64,000 bases of DNA from Campylobacter showae (GTDB taxonomy: Bacteria; Campylobacterota; Campylobacteria; Campylobacterales; Campylobacteraceae), in the NCBI RefSeq assembly GCF_900573985.1, contig NZ_UWOK01000002.1, forward strand, positions 1 through 64,000, given 5' to 3'. Both the position numbers and the translations under genes were made by a program. Positions 34,269 to 43,847 of the stretch are shown here, piece after piece. Positions within the stretch are counted from its first letter, which is position 1. Each line of letters begins with the position of its first letter. The notes beneath the pieces were generated by a model. The model was not told the DNA's origin. It saw only the letters and a list, made by a program, of their open reading frames with translations, and ran no database searches.

Positions 34269-34373
34269 ATGTTAGCAAGAATTTTAACATTTGATGGTAT
34301 GGCAATCGATCTAGGATTTGATTCAAATTTTCCCGATTTAGGGGATTGCAATTTACCTTTATATGTAAATTAA
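34269..34373 (+). CDS. small protein, 34 residues
   Basis: GAGGAGAG lies just before the ATG. It reads MLARILTFDGMAIDLGFDSN and ends CNLPLYVN. Placed after the 180-residue gene in the same direction. It may be a peptide or a fragment of a larger gene. Confidence 0.35.
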   Translation: MLARILTFDGMAIDLGFDSNFPDLGDCNLPLYVN

Positions 34374-34495
34374 AAACTACCTTACCTACAACAAAAAAAT
34401 ACCACCATCAACTTTTTCTACTTTTATATTTTACGGTCTCATCTTGTCTATATCTTGCTTTATAATTACTCCATATTTACAAAAAAGGAGAAACA

Positions 34496-34582
34496 ATGAA
34501 TACGAAAGAAATCATCGAAATAGTTATAGGGGTCCTAGGAGTCATAGTAAAACACATAGGCAACAATGGAGATGGGAAATAA
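34496..34582 (+). CDS. small hydrophobic peptide, 28 residues
   Basis: AAAAAGGAGAAACA precedes the ATG, a strong site. MNTKEIIEIVIGVLGVIVKH has a short hydrophobic helix and then a polar tail. The size and shape fit a type I toxin-like or membrane-acting peptide, but no antisense RNA can be seen directly. Confidence 0.45.
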   Translation: MNTKEIIEIVIGVLGVIVKHIGNNGDGK

Positions 34583-34617
34583 CCTCACAGTAAGCAAAAA
34601 ACACAAAAGGACAATAA

Positions 34618-34754
34618 TGAAAGTAAAATCAAGGGATGTAATAATAGTGGCATCTATAAAAAGAGAGATTAGTCTACGATCGAGAATCGTAAAATCCAAA
34701 AAGATATATACTAGAAAACAAAAACATCAAAAGGGTATTAAATGGGAGTTATAG
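34618..34754 (+). CDS. small very basic protein, paralog of the 60556 protein
   Basis: 45 residues. IKREISLRSRIVKSKKIYTR followed by KQKHQK aligns with IKREMSLSTRIKKDKSKYSR followed by KAKHKN at 60556-60681. AAAAGGACAATA precedes the ATG. The basic, conserved core suggests RNA or ribosome binding; no family is known to me. Confidence 0.5.
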
Positions 34755-34834
34755 TAAACAAGCTAAAGTCAAAAGAATTTTTGCTTATAGCCATAAAAGT
34801 GATAAAAATTGTCGTAAAATGTAAAAAATACTGA
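34742..34834 (+). CDS. small cationic hydrophobic peptide, 30 residues
   Basis: MGVIVNKLKSKEFLLIAIKV then IKIVVKCKKY; a lysine-rich amphipathic or membrane helix, overlapping the previous gene by 13 bases. Resembles AapA-like type I toxins of Campylobacterota in character only. An AAAAGGG stretch lies upstream. Confidence 0.4.
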   Translation: MGVIVNKLKSKEFLLIAIKVIKIVVKCKKY

Positions 34835-34914
34835 CCCTATCATAAAAGTATGCAAATGGATATTCTCATATTAGTAGATTGGAGCCAGTTTGTCAAATAA
34901 TATGGCAAATTGAT

Positions 34915-35106
34915 TCAATTTCTGACCGAGATAGTCCAATATTTACTCGCATTTCGCATCTCCAAATACATCATTTTATAAATCGAATCATCATATGGAA
35001 AAACTTGATTTATTCCAAGTTTTCGTAAGCTTAAGTGCAAGCTTTTAATAGTATTCGTTGTGTAAATTTCTTTGCGAATATCCATCGGATAATAAAATAG
35101 ACTCAA
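34915..35106 (-). pseudogene. IS256-family transposase fragment
   Basis: The C-terminal signature of mutator-type (IS256) transposases is clear: YYPMDIRKEIYTTNTIKSLH, later YLEMRNASKYWTISVRN. Only about 60 of some 400 codons remain, including the region after the catalytic DDE triad. It is bounded on the right by an IS1595-like remnant. Confidence 0.8.
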
Positions 35107-35154
35107 TGGAATTTAAACGCGTTTTTACCCACTACCTCATATGGTTATTTATAA

Positions 35155-35300
35155 GACTTCTTATGAATTTCAATAGTTTCTGATTTAAGTTTTCCTGTGT
35201 AGTTTTTAGTATTATATCTAAACTCTATTCACTACGCTCGTTACTTTTTAAGGACATAGCTCCTACTACCCATTTGCGTGAGCTTAAGTTAAAGAGAGCC
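35155..35300. mobile_element. deleted copy of the IS1595-like element
   Basis: TTCTGATTTAAGTTTTCCTG with TTTTTAGTATTATATCTAAA resembles bases 41519-41566, and CGTTACTTTTTAAGGACATA with GAGCTTAAGTTAAAGAGAG resembles 42369-42435. The transposase is gone. 35107-35438 has no gene otherwise; a TATTATAAT near 35395 is a likely -10 for the next gene. Confidence 0.6.
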
Positions 35301-35438
35301 GACTTCTTTTCCATAGGACAACTACTTCTAGAAAAATCCATGATTTTATTAAGGGCAAATTTTAATCTTTGAAATAGTATTTTTTTATACAAATAATATT
35401 ATAATTTCGTAATCTTATTTGTATAAAAAGGATACACC

Positions 35439-38400
35439 GTGAGCAGTTGCGAAAAATTAAATCTAAGGGTGGCGCCTGAATACTACAGTAGCGGCATATG
35501 GATTATAAAGAAGCCGTTTCAATCCAGTTACGGCGTAAATACCAATTATGAATATTTAAATTTGCCGCAAGATTTAAAAGACGATTTTGAATCATGGCAG
35601 GATAGCTTTGATAGAAACAATCCTCATCGGCAAGACGAATATTGGGATGAGGGAAAATTTAATCAAGAAGGATTGAGTCTTGCAAGGAGATTAAAATCCT
35701 TTCTAAAAAATAGCGCCAGGGTTGAGTACTCAGGAGATATTTTTGCAGAAATAAGACTATTTTATGTAGACTATAATGCCGATGAATACAAAACGAGCCC
35801 TATATCGTGCGAAGATGGCATTAGGGTAAATTTTGACGACCTTTTTAGGCTATTCAACATTAAATACGACAGTAGTTTAGATAGAAAATTTCAAGAGTGG
35901 TTAAAAACAGACATATCAAATTTTACGCAATATGAGTTGATGGAATTTGATAGAACGGGTAAAGAACTAACCGATGATCTAATAACTATTTTACCCAAAG
36001 AGTGCGTGGTTGAGTATAAAAATTTATCTAAATTTAACGAAAATACCGAGCTATTAATAAGCGATATTTTAAACGGGAAAACGCCGATAGTGCAGTGGAT
36101 AAAAGAAAATATTCAAGACGGCAGATTAAGTATAGATAAACAATACGATATACCTGATAAAAAGGATTATTATTTGTCTAAGCCTGAATTGCGGGATATA
36201 AATTTTATTCCAGGCGCGCTAGAGGCCATATATGGTGGCTGGAATAGCGAGGAAGGCAAGGCAGTAGCCGATAAAATAATTGATATGATTAGTGATATAC
36301 ATGAGGTATATAAAAAAGAGGATTTGTGCGATAACGATACTTTAGAGATCAAGTTGGCAAATTTATATACGTTTCTTTTAACACAAAGCGCTTGCGTATA
36401 TGGCTATGATTTTGTGGAGATGATTTCTCGAGACGATGAGCTGTATTCAACTGCACTAAGAGTCGGTGTGTTTTTTATGAAAAGAGCTGTGCATAAAGAA
36501 CCGATCAAATTTGGTATATGTGCCACATGGTATTGTGGGTCTGAAGAAATAGACGACTTGCTATTTACTCTTGGATTGGCGGATGATTTTTCTATATATA
36601 CTACATGTTCATTTGAAATGAAACAAAAAAACGATAGTGTATTTAAAATGGCAAAACTAACCGGCGGACATGGTAGATTGAATTACTTAAAGGGTCTTGA
36701 TGCTACCAATGACGAGATAAAAACTTGGATGATCTATCATGGCTATAAATGTAGTTTGGGTTGTGAATTTACTGCTTATATTTGTGCAAGTAGAGGAGAT
36801 TTGTTATCTCACATAAAAAAAGGGTGGAATGATGATCTATATGATTGCGCAGGCGATATTATATGCGGGTTGATAGACGATCATGAGGATAGGATCTTTG
36901 AGTATACGGATGCAAAGGAAGTAGTGGAGCTTTTTCTCAAAGAGTCTTTGAGGCAAAATATGAATATAGACAGATTTAATAAGCTCTGTGACATATTTTA
37001 TTTTATAAGAGACAATTGGGAGCAAATCGGATGGGGCGAAGAAGAAAAAGACAAGTTGGTTGATCAAATTTCAGATATTGCATATAATAAAAATTATAAC
37101 TGGGAAGAACAGGTAAGGAAAAACGTATTTGACCATAAAGCAAGAAACATCGCAAAAGCTTTAAATATAAATATTTGGAACGATTTATTTAACTACGCAA
37201 TACAAAATGATAATTTCTCGGATTGGTATTCGTTGGCTCAAACGGATAATATTGCTGAGTTTAGAATGGTTTGTATGCTTGCCGAGAAGCTGCTAGATCT
37301 TAAAAACATATCCGCCGGTATTGGTGACGAGCTAGGCTTTAACGGAAATTTCGGAAAACACAGCGATTTGTCTATTATTTTGCAAAAAATGAGAGAATTT
37401 AATCAAATTGTCAGTATTGATTTGGTTCAAGCCGGTTTAAATTGTCCCGTAACTAACACTAGAAACGCTGCCCTACGCGTAGTTGCGTCGTGCTATGATG
37501 TTCCAAAGAAAATCATTCAAACAATCACTCGCAATAGAGATATGGAGCCAAATAAGGGTTCTATGGAGTATTATAATTCTATCTTAAACATTTCAAAATG
37601 CAAATGTTGCGATAATTATATTAAGATCAATACCGTATACGATATGCTAAAAAGAGTAAAAGATTATGTGGAGTCGGATAAAAAGATCGCTAAACTTTTA
37701 GGAGATCTGATGCTTGACGCCGATGAAGTTGGAATAATGCAAGAGTGTTCAAGGCTCCAAAATCTAGTAAAAAATTCTAACAATGAATGTTATGAAAAAA
37801 AATATAGATGCATACGTTTTAGCGATTCAGGCATATATCTCAAATTTAATGAAAATTTTACATCCTTGCTGTCTATCGAATTAAGCATAAAAGAGCTATT
37901 TGAAAAAGATATGTTTTTAAATTTTAAATCAAATGATGTCAAAAGGGGTTACTATACAAAATTTAAAAATATGACATACGATAGCAGGGTAGAATTTGTA
38001 CAAAATGCATTAGGAAATTATGACGAAAACCTAAGAAATGCTTATTTTGAAGTTATTCAACTAGGAAAACAGGACAAAAATGGATATGCAGAGTATCCAA
38101 AAAATAATCATGATGGATGCCCGTATTTTATATACAATACTCTAAATAGTACGAATAAAGCAAATATAGAGCTGGTCGTTAATGAAGAATGGGGCTATAT
38201 AGACGAGCCGATATCAGGCTGGCTACATCAATTTATCGTAAATATGTATCCTGATTACAGCGATACTTATTTGTGGAATGAAGGTTCTGCTAGCGGCATA
38301 TACTGTTTTAAAAAGTATGATTTAGAAGGTACGTTGCTTGATAAAGAACTTAATGATTGGGAGCATGATTTTATGTTAAATTCTGAAAATTTTAATGACT

Positions 38401-38528
38401 TAGACTGGGATCGATTTAACAGCCGGGGTAAGGTACTACATAAAAATCTGCAAGCTATCGTAAAAAATGACTACATAGTAGTATATGCAATGAGCTTTGA
38501 GGAGCAATATGGCTCGTTTGACGGTTAG
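35439..38528 (+). CDS. 1029-residue protein with a triplicated module, unknown
   Basis: GTG start with AAGGA eight bases upstream. No signal peptide or membrane helix. A module of about 60 residues occurs three times: about 36-98 (LKDDFESWQDSF ... LKSFLKNSARVEYSG), 131-194 (LDRKFQEWLKTDI ... EFDRTGKELTDDLITILPKE ... VEYK) and 959-1017 (LDKELNDWEHDF ... RFNSRGKVLHKNLQAI ... VVY). The shared frame is L-x2-(D/E)F-x2-W ... F(D/N)-x2-G-x2-L-x3-L ... V(E/V)Y. Between the second and third copies lie about 750 residues of mostly helical, possibly HEAT-like sequence. It sits alone between IS debris and phage remnants. I recognise no family; a large intracellular effector or defence protein is conceivable. 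Confidence 0.75.
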   Translation: MSSCEKLNLRVAPEYYSSGIWIIKKPFQSSYGVNTNYEYLNLPQDLKDDFESWQDSFDRNNPHRQDEYWDEGKFNQEGLSLARRLKSFLKNSARVEYSGDIFAEIRLFYVDYNADEYKTSPISCEDGIRVNFDDLFRLFNIKYDSSLDRKFQEWLKTDISNFTQYELMEFDRTGKELTDDLITILPKECVVEYKNLSKFNENTELLISDILNGKTPIVQWIKENIQDGRLSIDKQYDIPDKKDYYLSKPELRDINFIPGALEAIYGGWNSEEGKAVADKIIDMISDIHEVYKKEDLCDNDTLEIKLANLYTFLLTQSACVYGYDFVEMISRDDELYSTALRVGVFFMKRAVHKEPIKFGICATWYCGSEEIDDLLFTLGLADDFSIYTTCSFEMKQKNDSVFKMAKLTGGHGRLNYLKGLDATNDEIKTWMIYHGYKCSLGCEFTAYICASRGDLLSHIKKGWNDDLYDCAGDIICGLIDDHEDRIFEYTDAKEVVELFLKESLRQNMNIDRFNKLCDIFYFIRDNWEQIGWGEEEKDKLVDQISDIAYNKNYNWEEQVRKNVFDHKARNIAKALNINIWNDLFNYAIQNDNFSDWYSLAQTDNIAEFRMVCMLAEKLLDLKNISAGIGDELGFNGNFGKHSDLSIILQKMREFNQIVSIDLVQAGLNCPVTNTRNAALRVVASCYDVPKKIIQTITRNRDMEPNKGSMEYYNSILNISKCKCCDNYIKINTVYDMLKRVKDYVESDKKIAKLLGDLMLDADEVGIMQECSRLQNLVKNSNNECYEKKYRCIRFSDSGIYLKFNENFTSLLSIELSIKELFEKDMFLNFKSNDVKRGYYTKFKNMTYDSRVEFVQNALGNYDENLRNAYFEVIQLGKQDKNGYAEYPKNNHDGCPYFIYNTLNSTNKANIELVVNEEWGYIDEPISGWLHQFIVNMYPDYSDTYLWNEGSASGIYCFKKYDLEGTLLDKELNDWEHDFMLNSENFNDLDWDRFNSRGKVLHKNLQAIVKNDYIVVYAMSFEEQYGSFDG

Positions 38529-38859
38529 ATGCGGCGCTATAAATTTAACCTTGTAATCTTTTTAATTGCAATTTTCAATGAGATAAAATAACCGGAAAGG
38601 ATTTTGTTATATTACTATTCGATGAATAATAATTAGCTAAGAGTTTAACTGGCGGTAAAAAGTTTTTTGCAAATAGGTTCGATTTCTGAACTAATGTTTT
38701 CATCAAAAAACAGAGATATTTTTTATTTTTACGTCCTCTCGGCCGCCCTTAGGTTGTGCGTATCGCCGTTTATGCTTATGGTGATATTTACGTCGTTATT
38801 TCTAGACATAGTTGGCTACGTTGTGGTAAAATATATATAGAAAAACGAAAGGAGCTAAA
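38529..38859. other. intergenic region with a short phage-type fragment
   Basis: 38729-38809 on the minus strand reads MSRNNDVNITISINGDTHNL and ends RAAERT, a 26-codon piece like the start of a phage tail gene. GAAAGGAG near 38849 is the ribosome-binding site of the next gene. Confidence 0.3.
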
Positions 38860-39045
38860 ATGCTAGGTTTAGTAAAATACGCTTTGTTAGGTTGCTTACT
38901 TTTTTCGATAACGGTAGCGGTAGCATATGCGCTCACGGACGTTTTAAGCTCGGGTAACGCTTTTATAGCAGGCTTGGCTACGCTAATAGTCGCGGCGGCA
39001 AAAATGATGGACGACGCAAAAAAAGCTAAAAATTTATCTTTATAG
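38860..39045 (+). CDS. small membrane protein, holin-like
   Basis: 61 residues, two membrane helices (VKYALLGCLLFSITVAVAYA and GNAFIAGLATLIVAAAKMMD) and a lysine tail. Strong GAAAGGAG upstream. Size and topology fit a phage holin or a similar small membrane protein; it sits beside Mu-like remnants. Confidence 0.5.
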   Translation: MLGLVKYALLGCLLFSITVAVAYALTDVLSSGNAFIAGLATLIVAAAKMMDDAKKAKNLSL

Positions 39046-39060
39046 TTCATGTTTTGCCCC

Positions 39061-39273
39061 CTAACCCTTTTTGTTTAAAATCCTATTAAACGCCTTTGAA
39101 ATTTCAAACATCCATAAAAAATCTATTTTAAAAAGCTTACAAAAACTTTTTAAAACGACCACCTCGCATTCAAAATATCCGCCGTTAAAGTCTCGCTTTA
39201 CCACGCTTGCCACCTGAAGTCCATGAAGCATAAGAGCCTCGTAATAATCAAGCCCGGACGAGTTCGGGCTCAT
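39061..39273 (-). CDS. hypothetical phage-type protein
   Basis: 70 residues: MSPNSSGLDYYEALMLHGLQ, then VASVVKRDFNGGYFECEVVV and a C-terminal half with many aromatic residues. Its frame continues upstream and overlaps the next small gene (39303-39467), as in compact phage modules. No family recognised. Confidence 0.45.
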   Translation of the reverse strand: MSPNSSGLDYYEALMLHGLQVASVVKRDFNGGYFECEVVVLKSFCKLFKIDFLWMFEISKAFNRILNKKG

Positions 39274-39302
39274 TTTTGCTTCAACGCAGGCAAGCAGCCT
39301 CT

Positions 39303-39467
39303 CTACTTTTTTGAGCGCTCAGCCTCGATAGCGGCGTCAATGGCGCCCATAACCGATAGATAGCTTAGGCCTTTATCCTCGATTTCGGCCTTAAATTTTT
39401 CTATATTGTCGCCGCCCGCACGCCCGAGCTTCACTTTGATTATGACGAGATCATGCACGAGGCTCAT
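39303..39467 (-). CDS. small phage-type protein, 54 residues
   Basis: MSLVHDLVIIKVKLGRAGGD then NIEKFKAEIEDKGLSYLSVM and GAIDAAIEAERSKK. It stops just before the 39273 gene, in a different frame, and its start overlaps the plus-strand head-gene remnant, showing that the two strands come from joined phage pieces. Confidence 0.45.
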   Translation of the reverse strand: MSLVHDLVIIKVKLGRAGGDNIEKFKAEIEDKGLSYLSVMGAIDAAIEAERSKK

Positions 39468-40570
39468 AGTAGAGCCTTTACGGTAGCAAAGATCGCGCGG
39501 ATAGATCTGCTTTCAGATATCCAGGCTAGCCTTAGCGAGGCCTATAAAAAGGGGCAGGGCTTTGGGGAGTGGCGAGATAACATAAAACCTGTTTTAGCAA
39601 AGAAAGGCTGGCTAGGAGACGTAAGCGTAACAAATACAAAAACCGGAGAAACGAAACAAATCTACGTGGGTTCCAGGCGACTAAAACGGATTTTTGAGGC
39701 CAACATGCGAGTAAGCGTAGCAAAGGCAAGGTATGAAAGCCAGATGAGTAGTGCGGGCGAATACTTCCGTTATAAGGCCGTACTAGACCGCCGCACGCGA
39801 CCCTCTCACGCCAAGCTGCACGGTATGATCCTACCAAAAACGCATAAATTTTGGGAGAAAAACTACCCGCCAAACGACTGGGGATGTAGATGTCAGGTGC
39901 AAGTACTCACGCAAAGCGAGATGCAAAACTACGGATTTAAGCCCTACGCCGGCACGCCTTTAAACGTAGCGAGCGAGGACTGGGCATATAATCCGGGTAA
40001 AAGCGCCCAGAGCCTAGATAGCGTGCTAGCAAAAAGGCTGCAAATTTAAGCGGCGAACTAAAAAATATAGTAAAAAACGATCTTAAAAACTACGAGCGGG
40101 ATAAGAATTTATACGTTTGGCAAAAGGGGTTAGATGAAGCCGTGGATGAGCTTTTAGTAAAGCAAGATAAGACAAGCCCTATAAAAGCGTTTCAGCTCGG
40201 AAAGATAGATGCTTATGTTTCAAAAAGGATCTTTGAGATTGCGGGCATAGAGTTAGCCGATAGTTTTATAGCCGCAGATAAAAAATCTATACTACATATT
40301 CGTCCATCGCGAAAAAAAGCTTATAATCAAGCCCTAAGTATTGATGAAATCAGGCAAATCCCAAATGTGCTTTATGAGGCAAAAAATGTTAGCTTTGATG
40401 CCAATGAGAGAAATCTAGTATATTGGTTTGACGATAAAGAAAATGCCGAGAAAATCAACAAAATAATAGTAAATTTAAACTACGCTTTAAAGAAATTTAA
40501 AGTAACGAACTATATGGTAACGATAGGTAAAGTAGACAAGGTCGAAAGCCTTAAAGACAATTATACGTAG
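39423..40570 (+). pseudogene. Mu-like head morphogenesis protein (gpF/gp30) remnant with nuclease-like tail
   Basis: The first frame (to 40049) starts inside the gene at LHFDYDEIMHEAHSRAFTVA and contains EYFRYKAVLDRRTRPSHAKL, HGMILPKTHKFWEKNYPPND and WGCRCQVQVLT, the hallmark of the phage Mu protein F family. After a one-base shift near 40040 it continues ANLSGELKNIVKNDLKNYER and through LGKIDAYVSKRIFEIAG, a tail like the Barnase/EndoU/Colicin/RelE-type phage nuclease domains attached to such proteins. The 5' end is lost. It is a prophage relic. Confidence 0.7.
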
Positions 40571-41284
40571 ATAAAGACAAAGTTCAAGATATACCGGGTA
40601 GAGGAGTAGGTTATAACGCTGATATAGGGCATTATAGAGGAATAAAGAAGGCTTTAAATACACCTATATACAAAGATAAAGAAGTCGTTGCAGGTAAGTT
40701 AGGTAGATTTATAAACGGAGTAACTTCTGCCATGTCCGATAAAGAAAAACAAGAGTTTAAAGAAGCTCTATACGATCCTAAAAACGGTAGATATACTCAA
40801 GATATGTTAGGTATTATGACGTATCTTATAAATACTCGTGGAGATCAGGGGTTAAATGTAAAAGGTAGTCCTACATTTGCTAAAGCAATGCTTTCGTTTA
40901 CGCAAAGTGTAGATAGTAAAAAATATCAAAATATTTTAGAATCTGGAGATTTAACGGCTTTTGGTAATAATGCTAAAGAAGTTGCTTATATTTTTGACGA
41001 TTTACGAGGAGCTTATGAAGAAATTTCTAGAAGTAAAACTTCAGATGGTTCTTTGTCCGCTTATAATATTCTTACAACAAATAGAGATAGTATAAGACCT
41101 ACAGTAAATAACGAAAAGAATAACAAAGAAGAAAAATTAGATCTATCTATTAGATATATTGATCAAATATGGCTAAAGATGTTTTTAAAATAATGGAAAG
41201 AAAAGCTAGAGAAAGAACTGGAAAAACAAATTTTTATGGATACAATCCTAATGAACTACCAAGAAGTAATGGTTTACTGTGGTA
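40566..41284 (+). pseudogene. unrecognised coding remnant following the head gene
   Basis: From YVDKDKVQDIPGRGVGYNAD the frame is open through MSDKEKQEFKEALYDPKNGR to a stop at 41193. After a one-base shift near 41165 it resumes MAKDVFKIMERKARERTGKT and ends GLLW at 41284. It reads like the C-terminal part of a large phage or secreted protein; the N-terminus is missing. Function unknown. Confidence 0.4.
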
Positions 41285-41472
41285 ATATATGAAAATTGGA
41301 TACTTTTCCTAAAACATAAAATAAAAGGTAAAAAAGAAAAATTCCATAAATATATGGTATTCTCTTTTTTACTTTATCTACTATATTTTTGTTTTCTTGT
41401 ATACTTAAATAAGCAATACACCAAATTATAAAAAATAATGGAGATAAAAGTATAAGCTCTCATTTAAATAAA

Positions 41473-42435
41473 GGCTCAATTAAACTTAAGCGGATTTTCT
41501 CTTATCAATTTCAACAGTTTCTGATATAGGTTTTTCTGTATAGTTTTAGTATTATATCTAAATCAACACTCTTTAAGATGAAGTAAGCAATTCTCTTTCT
41601 TTATCCCTTTAAATTTAGATAATCTGTGTTTTAGCATATCCCCAGAAATTCTCAATGCCGTTTATGTGGTTTTTAACGTTTGCGTCTTGCAAAGTAGCAA
41701 GCGTAGCGTAGCTAAAACTCATTCTTTGAATGCTTACTCTATAGTGAGCTTTAGCTCCGTAATCTACCAAACCGTCATAGGTCTTCCAACAATCAGAGTA
41801 AATAACGCTCTCGTCTAATTCACTCTTGTGCTTGCACTCTCTTTGAGAAACTCCGATAGTATGGGTATTAGTTCATTTGCAGAGCAATTTTTAACTATTT
41901 GAGTATAAACCCTACCGTCTCTTTTAAGCATTCCGTCTGTTTACAGCTATGAGCGTAGCGAAATAGAAATACCGGTGTTTTGTTTGCTGCACCTCTACCT
42001 CTTTTGCCTCTTACTCGTTTGGCTCCGTTCTGCTCTACTTCACTACGCTCGTAGCTTTTCAAGACGCAGTTATGAGCGAAGCGAAGTAAAAGTAACTTTC
42101 GTCTATTTCAAAGCGAAGCTTCTAGGCGAGCTTGCGAGCTGGAAATCTTACCGCTAAATTTACTTATTTTTTCACACTCTTTGGAGATTAGAATTCTTAT
42201 TTCCCTAAAGATTTTACATAGGGTTACTTCAGAAATTTTAGTTAAATTTGATATCTTTGATGCTTCTATATCTTCTGTGAAGTACTTGAGAATTTCTCTA
42301 AATTTCTTCTCTGAAATTCTGGAACGAATTATATACTTATTTTTTAACTTCGCTACGCTTGTTACTTTTTAAGAACATAGTTCTCATCGTAACTTACTGC
42401 TCCTTTGTGTGAGCTTAAGTTAAAGAGAGTATTTT
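41473..42435 (-). pseudogene. IS1595-like (ISXO2-type) transposase, degenerate element
   Basis: The minus strand gives YSDCWKTYDGLVDYGAKAHY and NHINGIENFWGYAKTQ, the DDE-type ISXO2/IS1595 ending, and upstream LLKRDGRVYTQIVKNCSANE. The plus-strand left end GGCTCAATTAAACTTAAGCG (41473-) is the terminal repeat also found at 33664-33630. Short GC-rich insertions of the type CTACGCTCGT interrupt the coding sequence. The right end near 42411-42435 is poorly conserved. Region 41285-41472 holds no gene. Confidence 0.7.
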
Positions 42436-42482
42436 TATTTATAAAAGTTGCTTTTTGCTAATCCTTTTTTTGTCTATTCCCT

Positions 42483-43013
42483 TTATATCTCGATTAGTTT
42501 ATGGTTTTGTTTTTTGCATAGACTAATACAATGAGTTGTGCCACCACTATCGTATCTCTTGTATGAGAACATTATATCCGTATTATCTAGCAGGGCTTGA
42601 TTTCTAGCAAAATTACCACACCAGAAGCTTGCGCCGTTATAATTTTTCTTTATTTCAAGAATATCTTTTAGATTTTTATATTCTAAAATGTAGTCATATT
42701 GAACGGCTTGAGCTCTCATATTGCCATCTGCAGCTTTTAAATTTTTATGCCATTTTAATGAATTTGGCAAAACAAGCACTATCGGGGCATTATGTTTAAT
42801 TGCTATTAACGCGAATATTTCATCAACACCTCTTGCCATACCAGAATAAAATGTGTGAGATGCTAAGTCATTGTTAAAATACTCTAGTAAGAAATTTTCT
42901 ATCTCAGAAAAAACTTTATTAAAACATTCGGCATCATATTCAGAACCGTCGCCTGAGTATTTTTTCTTGCAAGCTTTTTCAATCTTTATGTGTCCCGTGA
43001 TGCCAATATGCAT
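42483..43013 (-). CDS. SLOG-domain protein (YpsA/DprA-like Rossmann fold)
   Basis: About 176 residues from MHIGITGHIK at 43013, chosen for AAGGATC just upstream. TGHIKIEKACK near the start and FYSGMARGVDEIFALIAIKH with IVLVLPN are the nucleotide-binding pattern of the SLOG superfamily (YpsA, DprA, LOG). Members sense nucleotide signals, and many stand-alone ones belong to defence systems, but no obvious partner gene lies next door. Cys and His residues near the end (FWCGNF, GTTHCISLC) are unusual. Confidence 0.65.
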   Translation of the reverse strand: MHIGITGHIKIEKACKKKYSGDGSEYDAECFNKVFSEIENFLLEYFNNDLASHTFYSGMARGVDEIFALIAIKHNAPIVLVLPNSLKWHKNLKAADGNMRAQAVQYDYILEYKNLKDILEIKKNYNGASFWCGNFARNQALLDNTDIMFSYKRYDSGGTTHCISLCKKQNHKLIEI

Positions 43014-43607
43014 TTTAGATCCTTTTTTGTTGAATTTTACTACAAAAAGAATAGAAAGAAAGGTGCACAATAAAAATAAAAATTTTTATTGGAATAGAAT
43101 CAGGCTTTTGGGATACAATAAGCGTGATGATTTGTCTAAGCCGCCTTTTTTATCATATGCGTTTACACATAAAATATAAAAATTAGCTTAAGCTAACTCA
43201 TAATAAAGCTAGGCAAGTAAAGTTTCCAAATCAAACAGGATGGATCAGCACTATCATAAGCCCTTATAATATCCATTAATTTAAATTAATATAAATATAA
43301 TTTTATACTATAATCAGTGAATAAGAGATCCAAACCGGAACTGGTTATGAGCTTGAAAAAGAATATGTAAGCTCTGATGAAGACACAGAAGATGATGGTT
43401 TTTCTGTATTATAAAATAATAACCTTTTTTTGTAATTCTTTTTTTTAGGTTACACGACCTAATTTGCGAGTCCAATGGACTCGCAAAATAATAACCTTTT
43501 TTTGCGATTCTTTCAAAATTCCACGACCTAAAATGAAAAAATGCAAAAAAAGATTTTTAATAGAGATGTTTTTTATTTTTGGAGACCTGGCGGATCTCCA
43601 AAATCTT
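43014..43607. other. gene-poor stretch with a repeated motif and a palindrome
   Basis: 43322-43414 holds a 30-codon 3' fragment (GTGYELEKEYVSSDEDTEDD). AAAATAATAACCTTTTTTTG occurs at 43413 and again at 43485, each followed by a CACGACCTAA. Between them is a perfect 9-1-9 palindrome GCGAGTCCA-A-TGGACTCGC (43466-43484). Confidence 0.4.
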
Positions 43608-43847
43608 TTACGCATGAGTAAGAGTTTTGTTTTTCTGAACGAAAAAACTTAAAGAAGTGATATTAGAGTAAGCTGCTTTTAATTTTGGCAACGCGTAAGT
43701 TCTAAAAATCAGGTCAAAATATAAGCTAATTTCAGCCTCATTGCCTAAATTATTAAACGACTGGTATTTATTCTTTTCTAGCATCAGAGCCAAAAGCCGC
43801 TCGTGATTTTTGAAATTATTTTTATTTATTATAAAATCATATTGCAT
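43608..43847 (-). CDS. hypothetical small protein
   Basis: 79 residues: MQYDFIINKNNFKNHERLLA, then a helical middle with SLYFDLIFRTYALPKLKAAY. No family recognised and no strong ribosome-binding site. It may be a fragment. Confidence 0.35.
   Translation of the reverse strand: MQYDFIINKNNFKNHERLLALMLEKNKYQSFNNLGNEAEISLYFDLIFRTYALPKLKAAYSNITSLSFFVQKNKTLTHA

Noticed and set aside
38729..41284. A complete Mu-like prophage
   Set aside because: Only fragments on both strands remain; no transposase, terminase, portal or tail set is present.
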